Origin: Paraspadella gotoi
Lineage: Eukaryota; Chaetognatha
NCBI GenBank assembly: GCA_051294375.1
Contig: JBJCIZ010000282.1
Location: 240,161 to 304,160 of the forward strand
DNA length: 64,000 bases
Reading direction: 5' to 3'
The notes below the pieces were generated by a model that did not search any database, was not told the origin of the DNA, and was given only the letters and a program-made list of their open reading frames with translations. Position 1 is the first letter of the stretch. Every line of letters starts with the position of its first letter. Made by a program: the position numbers and the translations under genes. This document shows, piece after piece, positions 11,783 through 22,439 of the stretch.

Positions 11783-12082
11783 AAATGGTCCACTTGGTCA
11801 CAACGTAATCTGACGAAAAGCGTCCCAAACGTTTTATGAACTGAAGCTCGAAAATGTCGGAAGGAAAAAATGCAGGAATCAAAGTAAATAAATTTAATAA
11901 AATGTAGGAAAATAAGACAAATCCGTGGAAATCGAGATCAAATCGAGGAGAATCAATAAATCGTAGAGGAATCCAATAAAATCGTAGGTAAAACTTTGTA
12001 AGAAAGTAGTTGAAATTCTAGTAAAAAAGTGATCCAGTGAATCTGTATTTGGTCATGTCTGAGCTCGTCCAAGTAAAGTTTG

Positions 12083-12115
<33 letters not shown>

Positions 12116-12381
12116 AGAAAGAGTGGAGAAAGAGTCAGGTCAGTCCCTGTCCGGTCGATCGGTCAATCGGTCGAATGGGTCAGATCTGGCCGTCTTCGTC
12201 GATCTCGGCCTTTTCTCTTCACTCTCTCTGTACGATCTCTTGCGTGATCTTTTTTTTCTGAAAAATTTTGATTATTTTTTTCTTTTTAAAAACTTTTATT
12301 ATCGCCATTTATTCCGCGCTTTTTTTTAATGCAAAATCCCAATTTTACATCCGAGATTTTCTTGGATTTATTCTCTTTCTT

Positions 12382-12413
<32 letters not shown>

Positions 12414-13575
12414 TCATTCATTCATACTCGCATTTGTTTGTTTTAATTATGATGAATGATTCATTGTGTCAATGAATGACTATCATCGCATCAATCAACT
12501 TTATAAAGATGATTCGCGTTTTAAATTATATTTCAGTTTAATTTGAACGTCGTTCTAAAGAGGCAGGTTTTTAGTTTTTACTGCAGAAAATTGTTTAAGA
12601 TTTTCTATGCCCGCTAGGTAGAGCGTTCCAGGCGTCGGCCGTCCGAAAGAATGTTTTAACATGGGCTAACTGTAGAATCCGAGAAAGCGTTCTTGCTAAA
12701 TCTTGAAGATGCAGAATAAATGTAGAATTTATTGTATTTTCGTGAGGACTAATCATGAATAATGTGGTTAAAAATGTGAAATTACAAAAACCCGTGAAAA
12801 CTAAAGTTGCGGGCGGCCGATGTGATTTACAAAATAGTTTCTTTGACAATGATCCATTTCTCTAATAAATGGCTAAAAGAAAGCGACAAGGCCGCGGAAA
12901 GAAAGTGGCCGGTTAAGGTCAAGTTAAAAGAATGACTGGCGAGGTAATATTTGTCAGTAACCATCAACAGGCAAACTACCTGATTCAAATTTGATATGGC
13001 GAGATAAAAATTGAATTTTGGAGAATGGAAAGGGATAGCTAAGCAAAAGAAATAGTGAAATAAAGAGTAAAGTAAAAGCTCAAAATGAGCTGGCCCCCTC
13101 GGTTTTTCAAATGAAGGGCATGACCGACGTGGCCGGGTTAAGGGCTTATCAGGGGCTGTGAGGACAGTGGCGTCGAGTTGACCAATGTTGCGTCAGGGAG
13201 AATTCCTTGCGGAAACATTCCCAGGGCTACTCTGATGTCTCTAAGGCCTGCATAATTTATCGTAATTCGATGTTTTGATATAATAAAAATGATTTACCGA
13301 CAAGATTTTGGGGTGAGACCGACGGGCCGACAAAGTAAATTATAGAGTCGGTATCTGCTTATCAGCAGATCCGACTAAAAACCTCTGGCTTTTTTCATCC
13401 GAGTTCAGTCCTATTATATATAAATTTTATAGTCATGTAATCATGTTATCATTAAGAAATACACGTAAAAAGAAAGTCAATACGGCACAACACATTGTAA
13501 GGACCGATCTTGTTAAAATTATATTTTTCATTTATACTCACAGTAAAATAAATTCTTTTCTTACACTCTCTTTAG
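11783..13575. other. Microsatellite-rich spacer
   Basis: A GA microsatellite occupies about 12079-12121 and a CT microsatellite about 12374-12416. A minus frame at 12595-12849 ends FFRTADAWNALPSG, faintly like the tail of non-LTR retrotransposon RTs, but too short to call. Near 13347-13375 lies a dispersed palindromic repeat, listed separately. Confidence 0.4.
13347..13375. repeat. Dispersed palindrome, copy 1
   Basis: A perfect core ATCTGCTTATCAGCAGAT sits between GTCGG and CCGAC arms. The surrounding 100 bp (FASTA-like text 'gacgggccgacaaagt', 'tatagagtcg') reappears in reverse orientation at 21701-21790. It is probably the end of a longer interspersed repeat. Confidence 0.75.
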
Positions 13576-13701
13576 GCAACGCCACTGCCGTCGCTGCCGC
13601 TGCCGCTGCTTTGTATCCTCATCTTACTAGTCTGTCTTCAAATTCGGCTTCTAAACTCGCATTTGCTGCTGTCGCCGCGGGAAACCCATCATCCTTTTCA
13701 G
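13576..13701 (+). CDS. Candidate symmetric exon, Ala/Ser-rich, gene unknown
   Basis: A pyrimidine-tract acceptor CTCTCTTTAG and a donor CAG|GTAAAT bracket 126 bases that stay open. Start and end are both phase 1, so the exon could be skipped without a frame change. It encodes NATAVAAAAAALYPHLTSL followed by SSNSASKLAFAAVAAGNP and SSFSG. Such low-complexity alanine stretches are common in RNA-binding and transcription regulators. I cannot name the gene, and no neighbouring exon is certain. A possible later exon is discussed at 16700-17122. Confidence 0.4.
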
Positions 13702-14334
13702 GTAAATTGAGGTCATTATTAAAGTTAAATTTAAAGCTTTCTGAATGATATCAAAGATGTTAAGATTAAGTACAAATAAATTGAAAGCCGCCTCGGAAAA
13801 AAATCTACTAAACAAAAATGCCTAAAGGCTTTAAAAATTTAGAAAAAGAAACTTTTAGAAAACGTTATATATCTCTTTGTCGCTTTCTCTTTTTTTTCTC
13901 TCTAAGAATTCTTTTAGTTTTAGACCAGATATTTTATGGTCACTGGTCCTTTTTTGTACTGGTTTCTAGAACTCAAAAATTAGGAAATAGACATTCTTTA
14001 AATAGATGGGATCGTCTGAAAGTCAATTTCTACGGGTTTTTAGAAGTATTATTGTACTAAATAATCGCCAATAATAGAGCTCCCAGAAATATACATTTAG
14101 GAAAGTTCCTGATACCTGCAAAGTTTCTTGTGCCAAATTTAGTGGAAAAAACGAATATCACAATAAAAAATTTCCCTGGATGCTCATTATGGATTTTCCA
14201 CGCCAATTTTTGCGTAAAAACACTTGCGGTTTTAAAAATTCAGGATTTTTGGATACAAATAAGCTGTTATTCAGCCAGCATACTTAAATTAATCAAAATA
14301 AAGTTAGCAATAACCTTAATATTACATTTTTGTT
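13702..14334. other. Intronic or intergenic AT-rich stretch
   Basis: I see no conserved reading frame. Open frames at 13818-14060 and 14130-14345 have no motif. If the exon at 13576-13701 is real, this is its downstream intron. Confidence 0.35.
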
Positions 14335-16085
14335 TTGGTTTATAAATAAGGTTATAAAAATATTATTACAAAAGGCTTTTAGTTAAATATTCATATTTTT
14401 TTAAGCCAAATTGGCCCTGACCAAACCACTCCACTAATTTTAATAAAATTTTACTCTCTGGTTAAACAGATAAAACTGTCTAGGGGATTTTAAATCTTTA
14501 ATCTTTAAACCAAGATATTGGCCTTTAAAAAGTTTACAAAGTGATGCAAAAAGAAAGTAGCGAATTAGATGGAAGGCGACTTTGCCTTTGCAGCTAGCAA
14601 GCCTCTCACTCAAGCCTAACCCTAAACCGAGCCCTAAGCAAAACCTTATTCTTAATCAGTTTCCCTGGTTTGGGATATCTAACCTAACCCTAGCCCTAAC
14701 CCTAACGTGGGCTTCTTGTCTCACCCCAAGTGTAAATCTTAACCCGAGCAGCCTCTCCCCTAAATTTAACTTAAGCTAGTGTACTTCAACTCTAACCCTA
14801 ATATATGTCATGCAAGCCTCTCCCTTACCACTAACCCTAACTCAGGCATCCCTGCCTCCCGACCATCAATAAGGCCAAACTTTAATCCTTAATTTCTTTC
14901 CTCAGTACCTTCCCTAACCCTAACCCAAGCTTCCTGTCCTTTTCTGAGCCTGTCCAAATTGCAAAAATGCAATACTTAATCATGGCAACCTGGCCAAATG
15001 ATAATTTTGCTGTTAGCTATATCTGTGCCATTAAGGTTGAGGAGGGGTAGGGCAAGGCTTGCTGATAGACAGGAGGCCTGAATAAGGGTTAAGGTTGGGA
15101 AAGGTACTGGTCAGGGATGTTAGGGATTAAGGTTTAGCCTTGGCAATGGCTATGAGGCTGGGTTAGGATTGAAGTTGAGGGAAAGGGATGGACAGGAATT
15201 GGCAAAGGCTGTGAGGTTAGGGTTGAGGGAAAGGCTTGTATGAGGGACTACTCTCACCCTAATATCTGTCATGAAAGCCTCTCCCTCAACACTAAACCAA
15301 GCTCAGGCATCCCTGCCTCCCGGCCATCAACTCAGGCATCCCTGTCTCCCGGCCATCAATAAAGCCAAACTTTAATCCTTAATTTCCTTCCCAAGTACCT
15401 TCCCAAACCCTAACCCAAGCTTCCTGTCCTTTTCTGAGCCTTTCCAAATTGCAAAATCGCAATACTTAATCAGGCTTGTACGAGGAACATTAAGATTAGG
15501 GTTGAGGCTTGCAAATGAATAAAAAGCCTGGACTAAGGTTTAGAATGGGGGAGAGGTCCACAGGTAATTCTAGAGTTTGGGTTCTAATTTGGTGTGAAAT
15601 AGGAGGCTCATGTTAAGATTAAGGTTATCAAAGTAGCTTGCTGGAGAAGTCATGAGCTGAAAAGACTTATTATGACCTGGTTTAGGGTTAAGGTTGAGTG
15701 GGAGGCTTGCTAGCCACGAAGGCCAAAGCGCCTTCTATCTAATTTGCTACTTTATCTTTACATTATTTGGCAAACCTTTGAAGGCCATCTTGGCTTAACC
15801 TTAAGGATTAAATATTTAAAATCCCTTAGAGAGTTCTATTTGTATAACCAAATCTGCAGGAATAAGTTTGATTTGTTTGTGACAACGATTTGTTTTATTT
15901 CATAGAATAAAACAAATCTTTGTCACAAACATACCAAACTTATTCCTGAAAATTCCTAAAGCTACGAAACAAAAGGATTACACAATACTTTCTTATAAAA
16001 TCTTAATAGAATTTGTAGAGTAATTTGGTCAGGGACGATTTTGTTTAAAATCATAATTTTTTAATCTTATTTATAAACCACAACA
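14335..16085. repeat. Large imperfect fold-back repeat with telomere-like tracts
   Basis: The outer ends are complementary: TTTATAAATAAGGTTA near 14338 against CTTATTTATAAACC near 16070. Further in, AGCGAATTAGATGGAAGGCG (about 14558) faces CGCCTTCTATCTAATTTGCT (about 15730), and GCTAGCAAGCCTC (14593) faces GAGGCTTGCTAGC (15702). Inside are degenerate CCCTAA runs on the left and TTAGGG-like runs on the right. A 170-200 bp direct repeat lies within it (14818-14985 and 15278-15475, both containing CCCAAGCTTCCTGTCC or close variants). It looks like a fold-back or inverted subtelomeric fragment rather than a coding element. Confidence 0.7.
15857..15948. repeat. Hairpin of about 44-bp arms
   Basis: CAGGAATAAGTTTG and TTTGTGACAACGATTTGTTT, and so on to the loop CATA, are mirrored by AAACAAATCTTTGTCACAAA and CAAACTTATTCCTG with few mismatches. 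The arms together span 92 bp within the right arm of the fold-back repeat. A MITE-like origin is possible. Confidence 0.75.
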
Positions 16086-16120
16086 AAAAAATTAGTAATA
16101 AGGTTATTATTTTAATTAAT

Positions 16121-16366
16121 TTAAGTATTCCAGCTACAGAAAGTTTGACTTGGAGTATGACAACGATTTGATTTTATTAGCAAAAACAGATATGTTTCGG
16201 TTTTGCTTGCAGAATATAAGGTGATAGACAGACGCGGGTCTATTACCCCCTCCTTCTCATTCACCTCCTCTTCATCATCCTCCCAGGGATTCGGGGCCGC
16301 GTTCACTAGATTCAGTTCACCTTTTCTCTCTTCTCCTTCTAGTTTCTTCCCTTTTTTTACCCTCAT
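16121..16366 (-). CDS. Short unrecognised ORF (possible first exon)
   Basis: An ATG at 16366 opens an 81-codon frame: MRVKKGKKLEGEERKGELNL, NPWEDDEEEVNEKEG, and then less convincing residues. The charged first half looks protein-like. The sequence around its start is duplicated at 21503-21645, where the ATG is kept but the frame is not long. This could be the 5' exon of a gene or part of a repeat. Confidence 0.25.
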   Translation of the reverse strand: MRVKKGKKLEGEERKGELNLVNAAPNPWEDDEEEVNEKEGVIDPRLSITLYSASKTETYLFLLIKSNRCHTPSQTFCSWNT

Positions 16367-16458
16367 GATTGTCGCCGTATAAATTTTCCTGCCGTCAATA
16401 TATATTTTCCCGCATTTTCGTGACTTTACTTCCGGTTAGGATACCTTTTCAGAGTGAC
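16310..16458. repeat. Dispersed repeat, copy 1
   Basis: About 145 bp from AGTTCACCTTTTCTCTC to GGATACCTTTTCAGAG (including CCTCATGATTGTCGCC and GTCAATATATATTTTCCC) recurs in the same orientation at 21503-21645 at about 90% identity. The two copies bracket the telomere-satellite palindrome. Confidence 0.8.
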
Positions 16459-18388
16459 GCTCAATTGTGTTGCTCGAACATATAACCACGAAAAGAAAAC
16501 CTCCAGGATGTGCTCCACCGACTGATTTAGAAAACCGGAGAAACAAAAAATAAAAAGACCGAAAATGAAGAAAAAAAAATCTGAAAACTTTTTTTCCAAT
16601 TTTTAAAAAAAAAATTAAAAGTAAAAAAAACAAACAAAGAAACAAACAACAAAAACGACTTTAAATTTGGATTAAATTTTAATTTTTCCATCCCCAACCC
16701 AAACCTTTTTGTGTATTGCCAACAAAAAAATTTTATCGCATTTCTTCTTCCATTTTTTTTTCTCGTCGCTTCCCCCATCGCGGTTAGAGACTAACTTTCC
16801 TTTGCGGCGTATCGCATATCGTATCGTATCATATATCATATCGTATCGCATATCGTATCGCGTATCGCATCGATTTGAACGAGATTTCTTTTTCCTCTCT
16901 CTCGATCACTACGCCGTCGTCATCCCTCCCCCTTCACGCCTCCCGTCGCCATCAACATTGATTCCCCCCCCCCGTTTTCTCGTTTCCTATTTTCTCAAAT
17001 CTCTTCGATCGTTTGCGTCGGAACCGGGAGTGACGACTCTTAATCGAATTCGATCTTCGTTCAGCTACACTGCGGCGCCATTTTTAATCGCCGGCGCCAC
17101 CGCCGCCGTCTCTATCCTCTAAAACCCTCGTCTCCACCTTCTCCCTATCGTTGGCTCCGTTCCTTCCGATGCTTCTCTTAATAAAACGATCGTTTTACCG
17201 ATTTTCGATCATCATCTAGAAAAGCTAAAGTCGAATATAAAAATAGCGAAAAAAAAGAAACTAAACTAAACTAATAAAACTTTATAAAGAAATTAAAAGC
17301 GAAACAAAAAGATTCTTTTCTCCCCTTCCTCTGACGTCGATTTATTTCTTTTTTCGTTTCGACCAAAAAGAAATCTTAAAACTCAAACCCTTGGTGCCGA
17401 GAAGTTGAGAAAAGACCCATCAGTTACTGAAAAATGCCAACTAAAAAAAATCACCTCGACAATTGCTATGTCCCGCTTTCTACATCCCAGAATCGACGTC
17501 GATCTTCCCCTCTCCCGTGCGCCCCCCCACACTCCCCCACCCAAAAACTTGTAAAAGAAAAAATAAGCGAAATTCAAAAAAAAAAAAAAAAAAAAAAAAA
17601 TAAAAGAAAACAGGTGGCATTCTCCCTCACAAAATGTACTGCAAATTTTTTTCGCGCGAACTCGATCGCAGTTTTTCTCTTTTCTTCTCTTTCTGTGATC
17701 CGTTTCCCCAACGATGAACCTCCCCTCTCTCCCCATCTCCCCTTCTTGCTGCTCCCCGCCCCTCTCTCCCCCAAATCGAAGATGCTCTCTCTGCGGTCCG
17801 TCGAGTCACCTTTGGTTTTGCTCTCGACCCGTTAATCATCGCGGCTCGCCGTCGAAAAATTATAAAGTTTTAGTGACGAAATAAAAAGAAAATAATTTTT
17901 CCGACGAATTCGAGGCTCGAATCTCCGTCGTCAACTGTCTCTCCCATTTGACGGATCGAAAACAAAAAGTTCGATTTAAAGGAAAGAGCCGCGATCTTTC
18001 GTAAGTTTGAAAATTCGCGATCGTCTGTCATCATCGGTGCCAATTATCATCCCTCTTTGTCGGTTCTTCGTGAAATCCTGTCCACTGTCAACATTTCAGA
18101 CAAACCTGTCGGTGGTGGACCTGCTAAAGGCTGTCAGTCACTGACACAGCTGATTTATCTGTCAGGGATTATGTCAGAGATTATGTAAAAAAATTATGTC
18201 AGAGATTTTTCTGTCAGAGATTATGCCGCAGCTTTTGTCATTCAACTGTGTGAAAAGAGGTCAGTCTTTAATGCTGAAAACATTTGTCATCTAAAGTCAG
18301 TCATTGCCAAACAAATTGAGAGAGAACTAAAGCCAATCAAATTATTTGGCCTAGTGTAATTAATAACAACAACTTTGCCTATTTTAAT
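16459..18388. other. Possible transcribed region; no certain gene
   Basis: The stretch has less repeat character. It contains a TATCGTATCG-type simple repeat (about 16808-16875), poly-pyrimidine tracts and a plus frame 16709-17122 ending FSYTAAPFLIAGATAAVSIL. An AG acceptor (CTTCGTTCAG) precedes that tail at about 17065, so it might be a terminal exon with a long 3' UTR. The evidence is weak. A tandem motif GTCAGAGATTATG recurs about three times at 18160-18230. Confidence 0.3.
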
Positions 18389-18413
18389 NNNNNNNNNNNN
18401 NNNNNNNNNNNNN
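18389..18413. other. 25-N gap with overlapping flanks
   Basis: CAACTTTGCCTATTTTAAT occurs immediately before and immediately after the 25 N. The true sequence is therefore probably continuous and the gap is negative (an overlap left unmerged). Confidence 0.95.
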
Positions 18414-18550
18414 CAACTTTGCCTATTTTAATGTAGTTACATCAATGCTGCAACAAGCTTTGAATCAAAATGATCCTAAGTTGTAGTTCATTCAAATAGC
18501 GATGTCGCCGGCGATTTCACGCACGAGTTGCAGGTGTGGTTCTAGTTGGT

Positions 18551-18622
18551 TGGCGACTTCGCCATGGCGATATCGCCAGGGCTTTGGCGATGTCGCCAGT
18601 CCCCCCACTGGCGACCTCGCCA
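18551..18622. repeat. Cluster of TGGCGA-NN-TCGCCA palindromes (left)
   Basis: Four 14-bp perfect or near-perfect palindromes occur in 72 bp: TGGCGACTTCGCCA (18551), TGGCGATATCGCCA (18565), TGGCGATGTCGCCA (18585) and TGGCGACCTCGCCA (18609). The half-site TGGCGA is constant and the central dinucleotide varies, which looks like a binding-site array. The mirrored cluster is at 20649-20706. Confidence 0.85.
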
Positions 18623-19623
18623 GTGATAAAAGTAGCAAATATAATGAAAAGCGCAGCTAACACGGGATGAGCATCACCTTCAGGCTCCTCTCCAACCCTA
18701 ACCCTAAACCAAACCTCCCGTTCAACTCTGTGCCTCTCCCCTAACCCTAACCCGGGCCTGGGCTCCCGTACATCTCCATGCCTCAACCCTAACCCTAACC
18801 GCCTTGATGCATCAACCACGGCCCCTCCCCAACCTAACCCTAAACCAACCTTCTGTTCAACTCTGTGCCTCTCCCCTAACCCTAACCCAGGCTCAGCCTC
18901 CGTACATCTCCGTGCCTCAACCCTAACCCTAACCGCCTTCGATGCATCAACCACGGCCCCTCCCCAACCCTAACCCTAAACTAAGCCTCCCGTTCAACTC
19001 CATGCCTCTCCCCTAACCCTAACTCAGGCCCAGCCTTCCGTACATCTCCGTGCCTCAACCCTAACCCTAACCGCCTTCGATGCATCAACCATGGGTCCCT
19101 CCCGCAACCCTAACCCTAAACCAAGCCTCCCGTTCAACTCCATGCCTCTCCCCTAACCTAAACCAGGCCCGGCTCCGTACATCTCCGTACCTCAACCCTA
19201 ACCCTAATTGCCTTCGATATATAACCCACGGGCCTCTCTCCCAACCCTAACCCTAAAACCGGGCCCAGGCCTCCCGTACATCTCCTTACCTCAACCCTAA
19301 CCCTAATTGCCTTCGATATATAACCCACGGGCCTCTCTCCCAACCCTAACCCTAAACCGGGCCCAGGCCTCCCGTACATCTCCGTGCCTCAACCCTAACC
19401 CTAACGCGGGCCTCTTGGTCATCACAACACCCTGCCCTACCCTATCCCTACAATTGACATTAATAATAAGCCTAAAATAAACTTAACTTAACTCAACCCT
19501 AACCTAACCCTAAACTACTCAACCCTAACCCTAAACTACTCAACCCTAACCCTAACTACTACTACTCAACCCTAACCCTAAACCAACTCAACCCTAACCC
19601 TAACCCTAATCTGAGTTTATTTT

Positions 19624-19761
19624 AGGCGAAATCGCCATAACTAGAACGCTAGATGTAGTTCAGTGCGAAATCGCCAAATCGCGACTTAGCCATGACGCCC
19701 TCGCCATTTGGCGATTTAGCTGTGAACTACATCTAGCGTTCTAGTTATGGCGATTTCGCCT
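19624..19761. repeat. Central loop with further GGCGA-NN-TCGCC palindromes
   Basis: GGCGAAATCGCC (about 19625), GCGAAATCGCC (about 19665) and TGGCGATTTCGCC (19748) surround the turning point of the palindrome. The motif therefore occurs at both ends and at the centre of the structure. Confidence 0.75.
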
Positions 19762-20648
19762 AAAATAAACTCAGATTAGGGTTAGGGTTAGGGTTGAGTT
19801 GGGTTTAGGGTTAGGGTTGAGTAGGTAGTAGTTAGGGTTAGGGTTGAGTAGTTTAGGGTTAGGGTTGAGTAGTTAGGTTAGGGTTGAGTAGTTTAGGGTT
19901 AGGTTGAGTTAAGTTAAGTTATTTTAGGCTTATTATTAATGTCAATTTTAGGGATAGGGGTAGGGAGGGTGTTGTTGATGACCAAGAGGCCCGCGTTAGG
20001 GTTAGGGTTGAGGCACGGAGATGTACGGGAGGCCTGGCCCGGTTTAGGGTTAGGGTTGGGAGAGAGGCTCGTGGGTTATATATTCGAAGGCAATTAGGGT
20101 TAGGGTTGAGGTACGGAGATGTACGGGAGGCCTGGGCCCGGTTTAGGGTTAGGGTTGGGAGAGAGGCCCGTGGGTTATATATCGAAGGCAATTAGGGTTA
20201 GGGTTGAGGTACGGAGATGTACGGGAGGCCGAGCCTGGTTTAGGGTTAGGGAGAGGCATGGAGTTGAACGGGAGAGCTTGGTTTAGGGTTAGGGTTGCGG
20301 AGGACCCATGGTTGATGCATCGAAGGCGGTTAGGGTTAGGGTTGAGGCACGGAGATGTACGGAAGGCTGGGCCTGAGTTAGGGTTAGGGAGAGGCACAGA
20401 GTTGAACGAAGGCTTGGTTTAGGGTTAGGGTTGGGGGAGGGGCCCGTGGTTGATGCATCAAGGCGGTTAGGGTTAGGGTTGAGGCATGGAGATGTACGGG
20501 AGGCCCAGGCCCGGGTTAGGGTTAGGGGAGAGGCACAGAGCTTGAACGGGAGGTTTGGTTTAGGGTTAGGGTTGGGAGAGGAGCCTGAAGGTGATGCTTC
20601 ATCCCCGTGTTAGCTTGCGCTTTTCATTATATTTGCTACTTTTATCAC

Positions 20649-20706
20649 TGGCGAGGTCGCCAGTGGGGGGACTGGCGACATCGCCAAAGCCCTGGCGATA
20701 TCGTCA
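20649..20706. repeat. Cluster of TGGCGA-NN-TCGCCA palindromes (right)
   Basis: TGGCGAGGTCGCCA (20649), TGGCGACATCGCCA (20673) and TGGCGATATCGTCA (20693) mirror the left cluster. One half-site has a single substitution. Confidence 0.85.
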
Positions 20707-20719
20707 ACCAACTAGAACC

Positions 20720-21502
20720 TCAAGACCAAACTTAATCAAATATAGGCAGCAGTGTAAAAAGACATGTTGTGATTAATGGTGAATTTAATATAAAATTTAG
20801 TGTGAAAAGTAAAAATATACTTAAAGAGAAAGTAAAGGCATCAAAGATGTCAAGATGGAGCTCTAGGAGCTTCTTTAGCTTCTTCTTCTATGCAAAAATA
20901 CAAGCTCATATTGGCAAGTTGATTGACCAGTTGACTATTGGCAAACTGACAGTTCTAATCCTAAAAGGCATTGTAGTGACAAAAGAATAAACCCAAAAGT
21001 TGCAAATAGCTCTTCTCCAGCGGATGAACGCTCATTTAAGAAGAGATCAATATATAATTAGAGCAAGAACAAGAAAATGAGATAATGAAGTCTCGCCGAA
21101 AAAATTGAAAAACACGAAAAAAAAAACTCACTCTCCTCCTCCCAACTAATCACTTCTTCATCTCCTTGATGCTGGAAAATCGCCATTGTAATAATTCATG
21201 CCTCCTCAAAAGTAGAAGTGACCTTAGTAATCAAAACATGAAGTTGAACCTTAGACACTGTGAAATTGTAAATTACAATAATCATCAATATCATCTAACA
21301 AATGAATTGAAACTAAATCACCAATATTAATCACCATGATATATCACCACTCCGACCCATCGTCTTGTTTTCTATGTTCTCCCCTCAACTATATCGCCAA
21401 ATTATCACCACAACCAAATACAAACTTTAATCACCTTTGTTTTCGCATATCATTGCCAACCCCATCTTATTAAGATTGTGACCCCGAGCATTCACGAGAT
21501 AG
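20720..21502. other. Spacer without a recognised gene
   Basis: AT-rich sequence with an open plus frame at 20769-20990 that resembles nothing I know. I see no RNA gene or repeat of note. Confidence 0.4.
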
Positions 21503-21645
21503 TTCACCTTCTCTCCTCTCCTTCTAGTTTCTCCCCTTTTTTACCCTCATGATTGTCGCCATATAGATTTCTCTGCCGTCAATATATATTTTCCCGCATT
21601 TCATCTCGTGACTTTACTCCGGTTAGGATACCTTTTCAGAGGCTT
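21503..21645. repeat. Dispersed repeat, copy 2
   Basis: Second copy of the segment at 16310-16458, same orientation, shared up to GGATACCTTTTCAGAG, after which the two diverge. Confidence 0.8.
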
Positions 21646-21700
21646 GAAAGCCTTCATCAGCGTTAACATTTGTTGCCAGTTGAATAACAGCTTCAGTTTA

Positions 21701-21790
21701 GTCGGATCTGCTTATCAGCAGATCCCGACTCTATAACTCACTTTTTCGGTCCGTCGGTCCGCCCCCTCAATATTGTCGGGCACACACTTA
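21701..21790. repeat. Dispersed palindrome, copy 2, leading into satellite
   Basis: GTCGGATCTGCTTATCAGCA followed by GATCCCGAC reproduces 13347-13375 in the opposite orientation, with flanking GTCCGTCGGTCCG and TATTGTCGG also shared. It joins directly to the tandem satellite that follows. Confidence 0.75.
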
Positions 21791-21849
21791 TATCAATGTC
21801 AGAAAACAACGAATTATGATAAATTATGCAAAAAAAATGATAGTCCGTC

Positions 21850-22380
21850 GTGCCGTCCGTCCGTCCGTCCACCTTAGCAAAAAACTCCAATACCCGTGAT
21901 TGGATGGATGGATTGTATGAAATTTTGTGTGTGGTAGGAAACTGTGTGATTGAGATGGATATGAAGTTTCGAGGAATCGTGCGAGTGGAAATTGGTTTAA
22001 ATGGAAAAAACAAAAAAATAGTATTTCACTATTTGAACGCCAATTGCTCATGAGTGATAGTGCAATTGACTTGAAATTTTGTATGATGGTAGGAAAGTGT
22101 GTGATTGAGCCGGATATAAAGTTTCGATGGAATCGTGCGAGTGGAAATGAGTTAAAATGGAAAAACAAAAGTCATATTACTTGAAGTATTTTTACTTAAA
22201 TTTACTCATAATTATTTTGTTTATTAAAAATTGGATAGATAAATCGAAATTGAATTTTGTGTGTGGGTAGGAAAGTATGTGAATAAAGCTGGATAAAAAT
22301 TTTTTGATGGAATCGAGGAGTGGAAAAAAGTTCAAATTAGAAAAACCCACAGACACATTTATTTGAATTTTTTTAAAGTT
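21850..22380. repeat. Satellite of about 155-180 bp units, block 1
   Basis: Units share TGAAATTTTGTGTGTGGGTA, then GGAAAGTGTGTGA, then ATAAAGTTTCGATGGAATCG and GAGTGGAAATGAGTTTAAAT. Starts fall near 21915, 22070 and 22246. Units are diverged and carry indels. Short open frames in them are not genes. Confidence 0.75.
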
Positions 22381-22439
22381 TCTTTCTCTCTTTCTCTGAT
22401 TGATTGATGATTGATTGATTGATTGATTGATTGACCCAA

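Larger units (their letters stand above)
18538..20719. repeat. 2.2-kb palindrome built of subtelomeric CCCTAA/TTAGGG satellite
   Basis: The left arm begins GGTTCTAGTTGGTTG and the right arm ends CAACCAACTAGAACC; the arms match inward to a loop near 19665-19710. The left arm carries CCCTAACCCTAA blocks, the right arm TTAGGGTTAGGG blocks. They alternate with a non-telomeric module (GAGGCACGGAGATGTACGGG on the right) at intervals of about 98 or 138 bp. Open frames here are translations of the satellite and not genes. Orientation is back-to-back: each G-rich strand points outward. Arms differ by scattered indels. Either a real inverted duplication of subtelomeric DNA or a palindromic long read used in gap filling would give this. 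Confidence 0.9.

Noticed and set aside
11554-11793. Arg/Asp/Glu-rich minus-strand ORF (RERVRERDRKRKTDRDRERK)
   Set aside because: It is a translation of a CT/GA microsatellite, as are those at 12268-12459 and 23521-23737.
12595-12849. Possible end of a non-LTR retrotransposon RT (AWNALP motif)
   Set aside because: Only about ten residues resemble the motif, and no upstream RT domain is seen on that strand.
19158-20613. Several open frames rich in NPNP or GLGLG
   Set aside because: They are translations of the TTAGGG-containing satellite on either strand and have no coding features.
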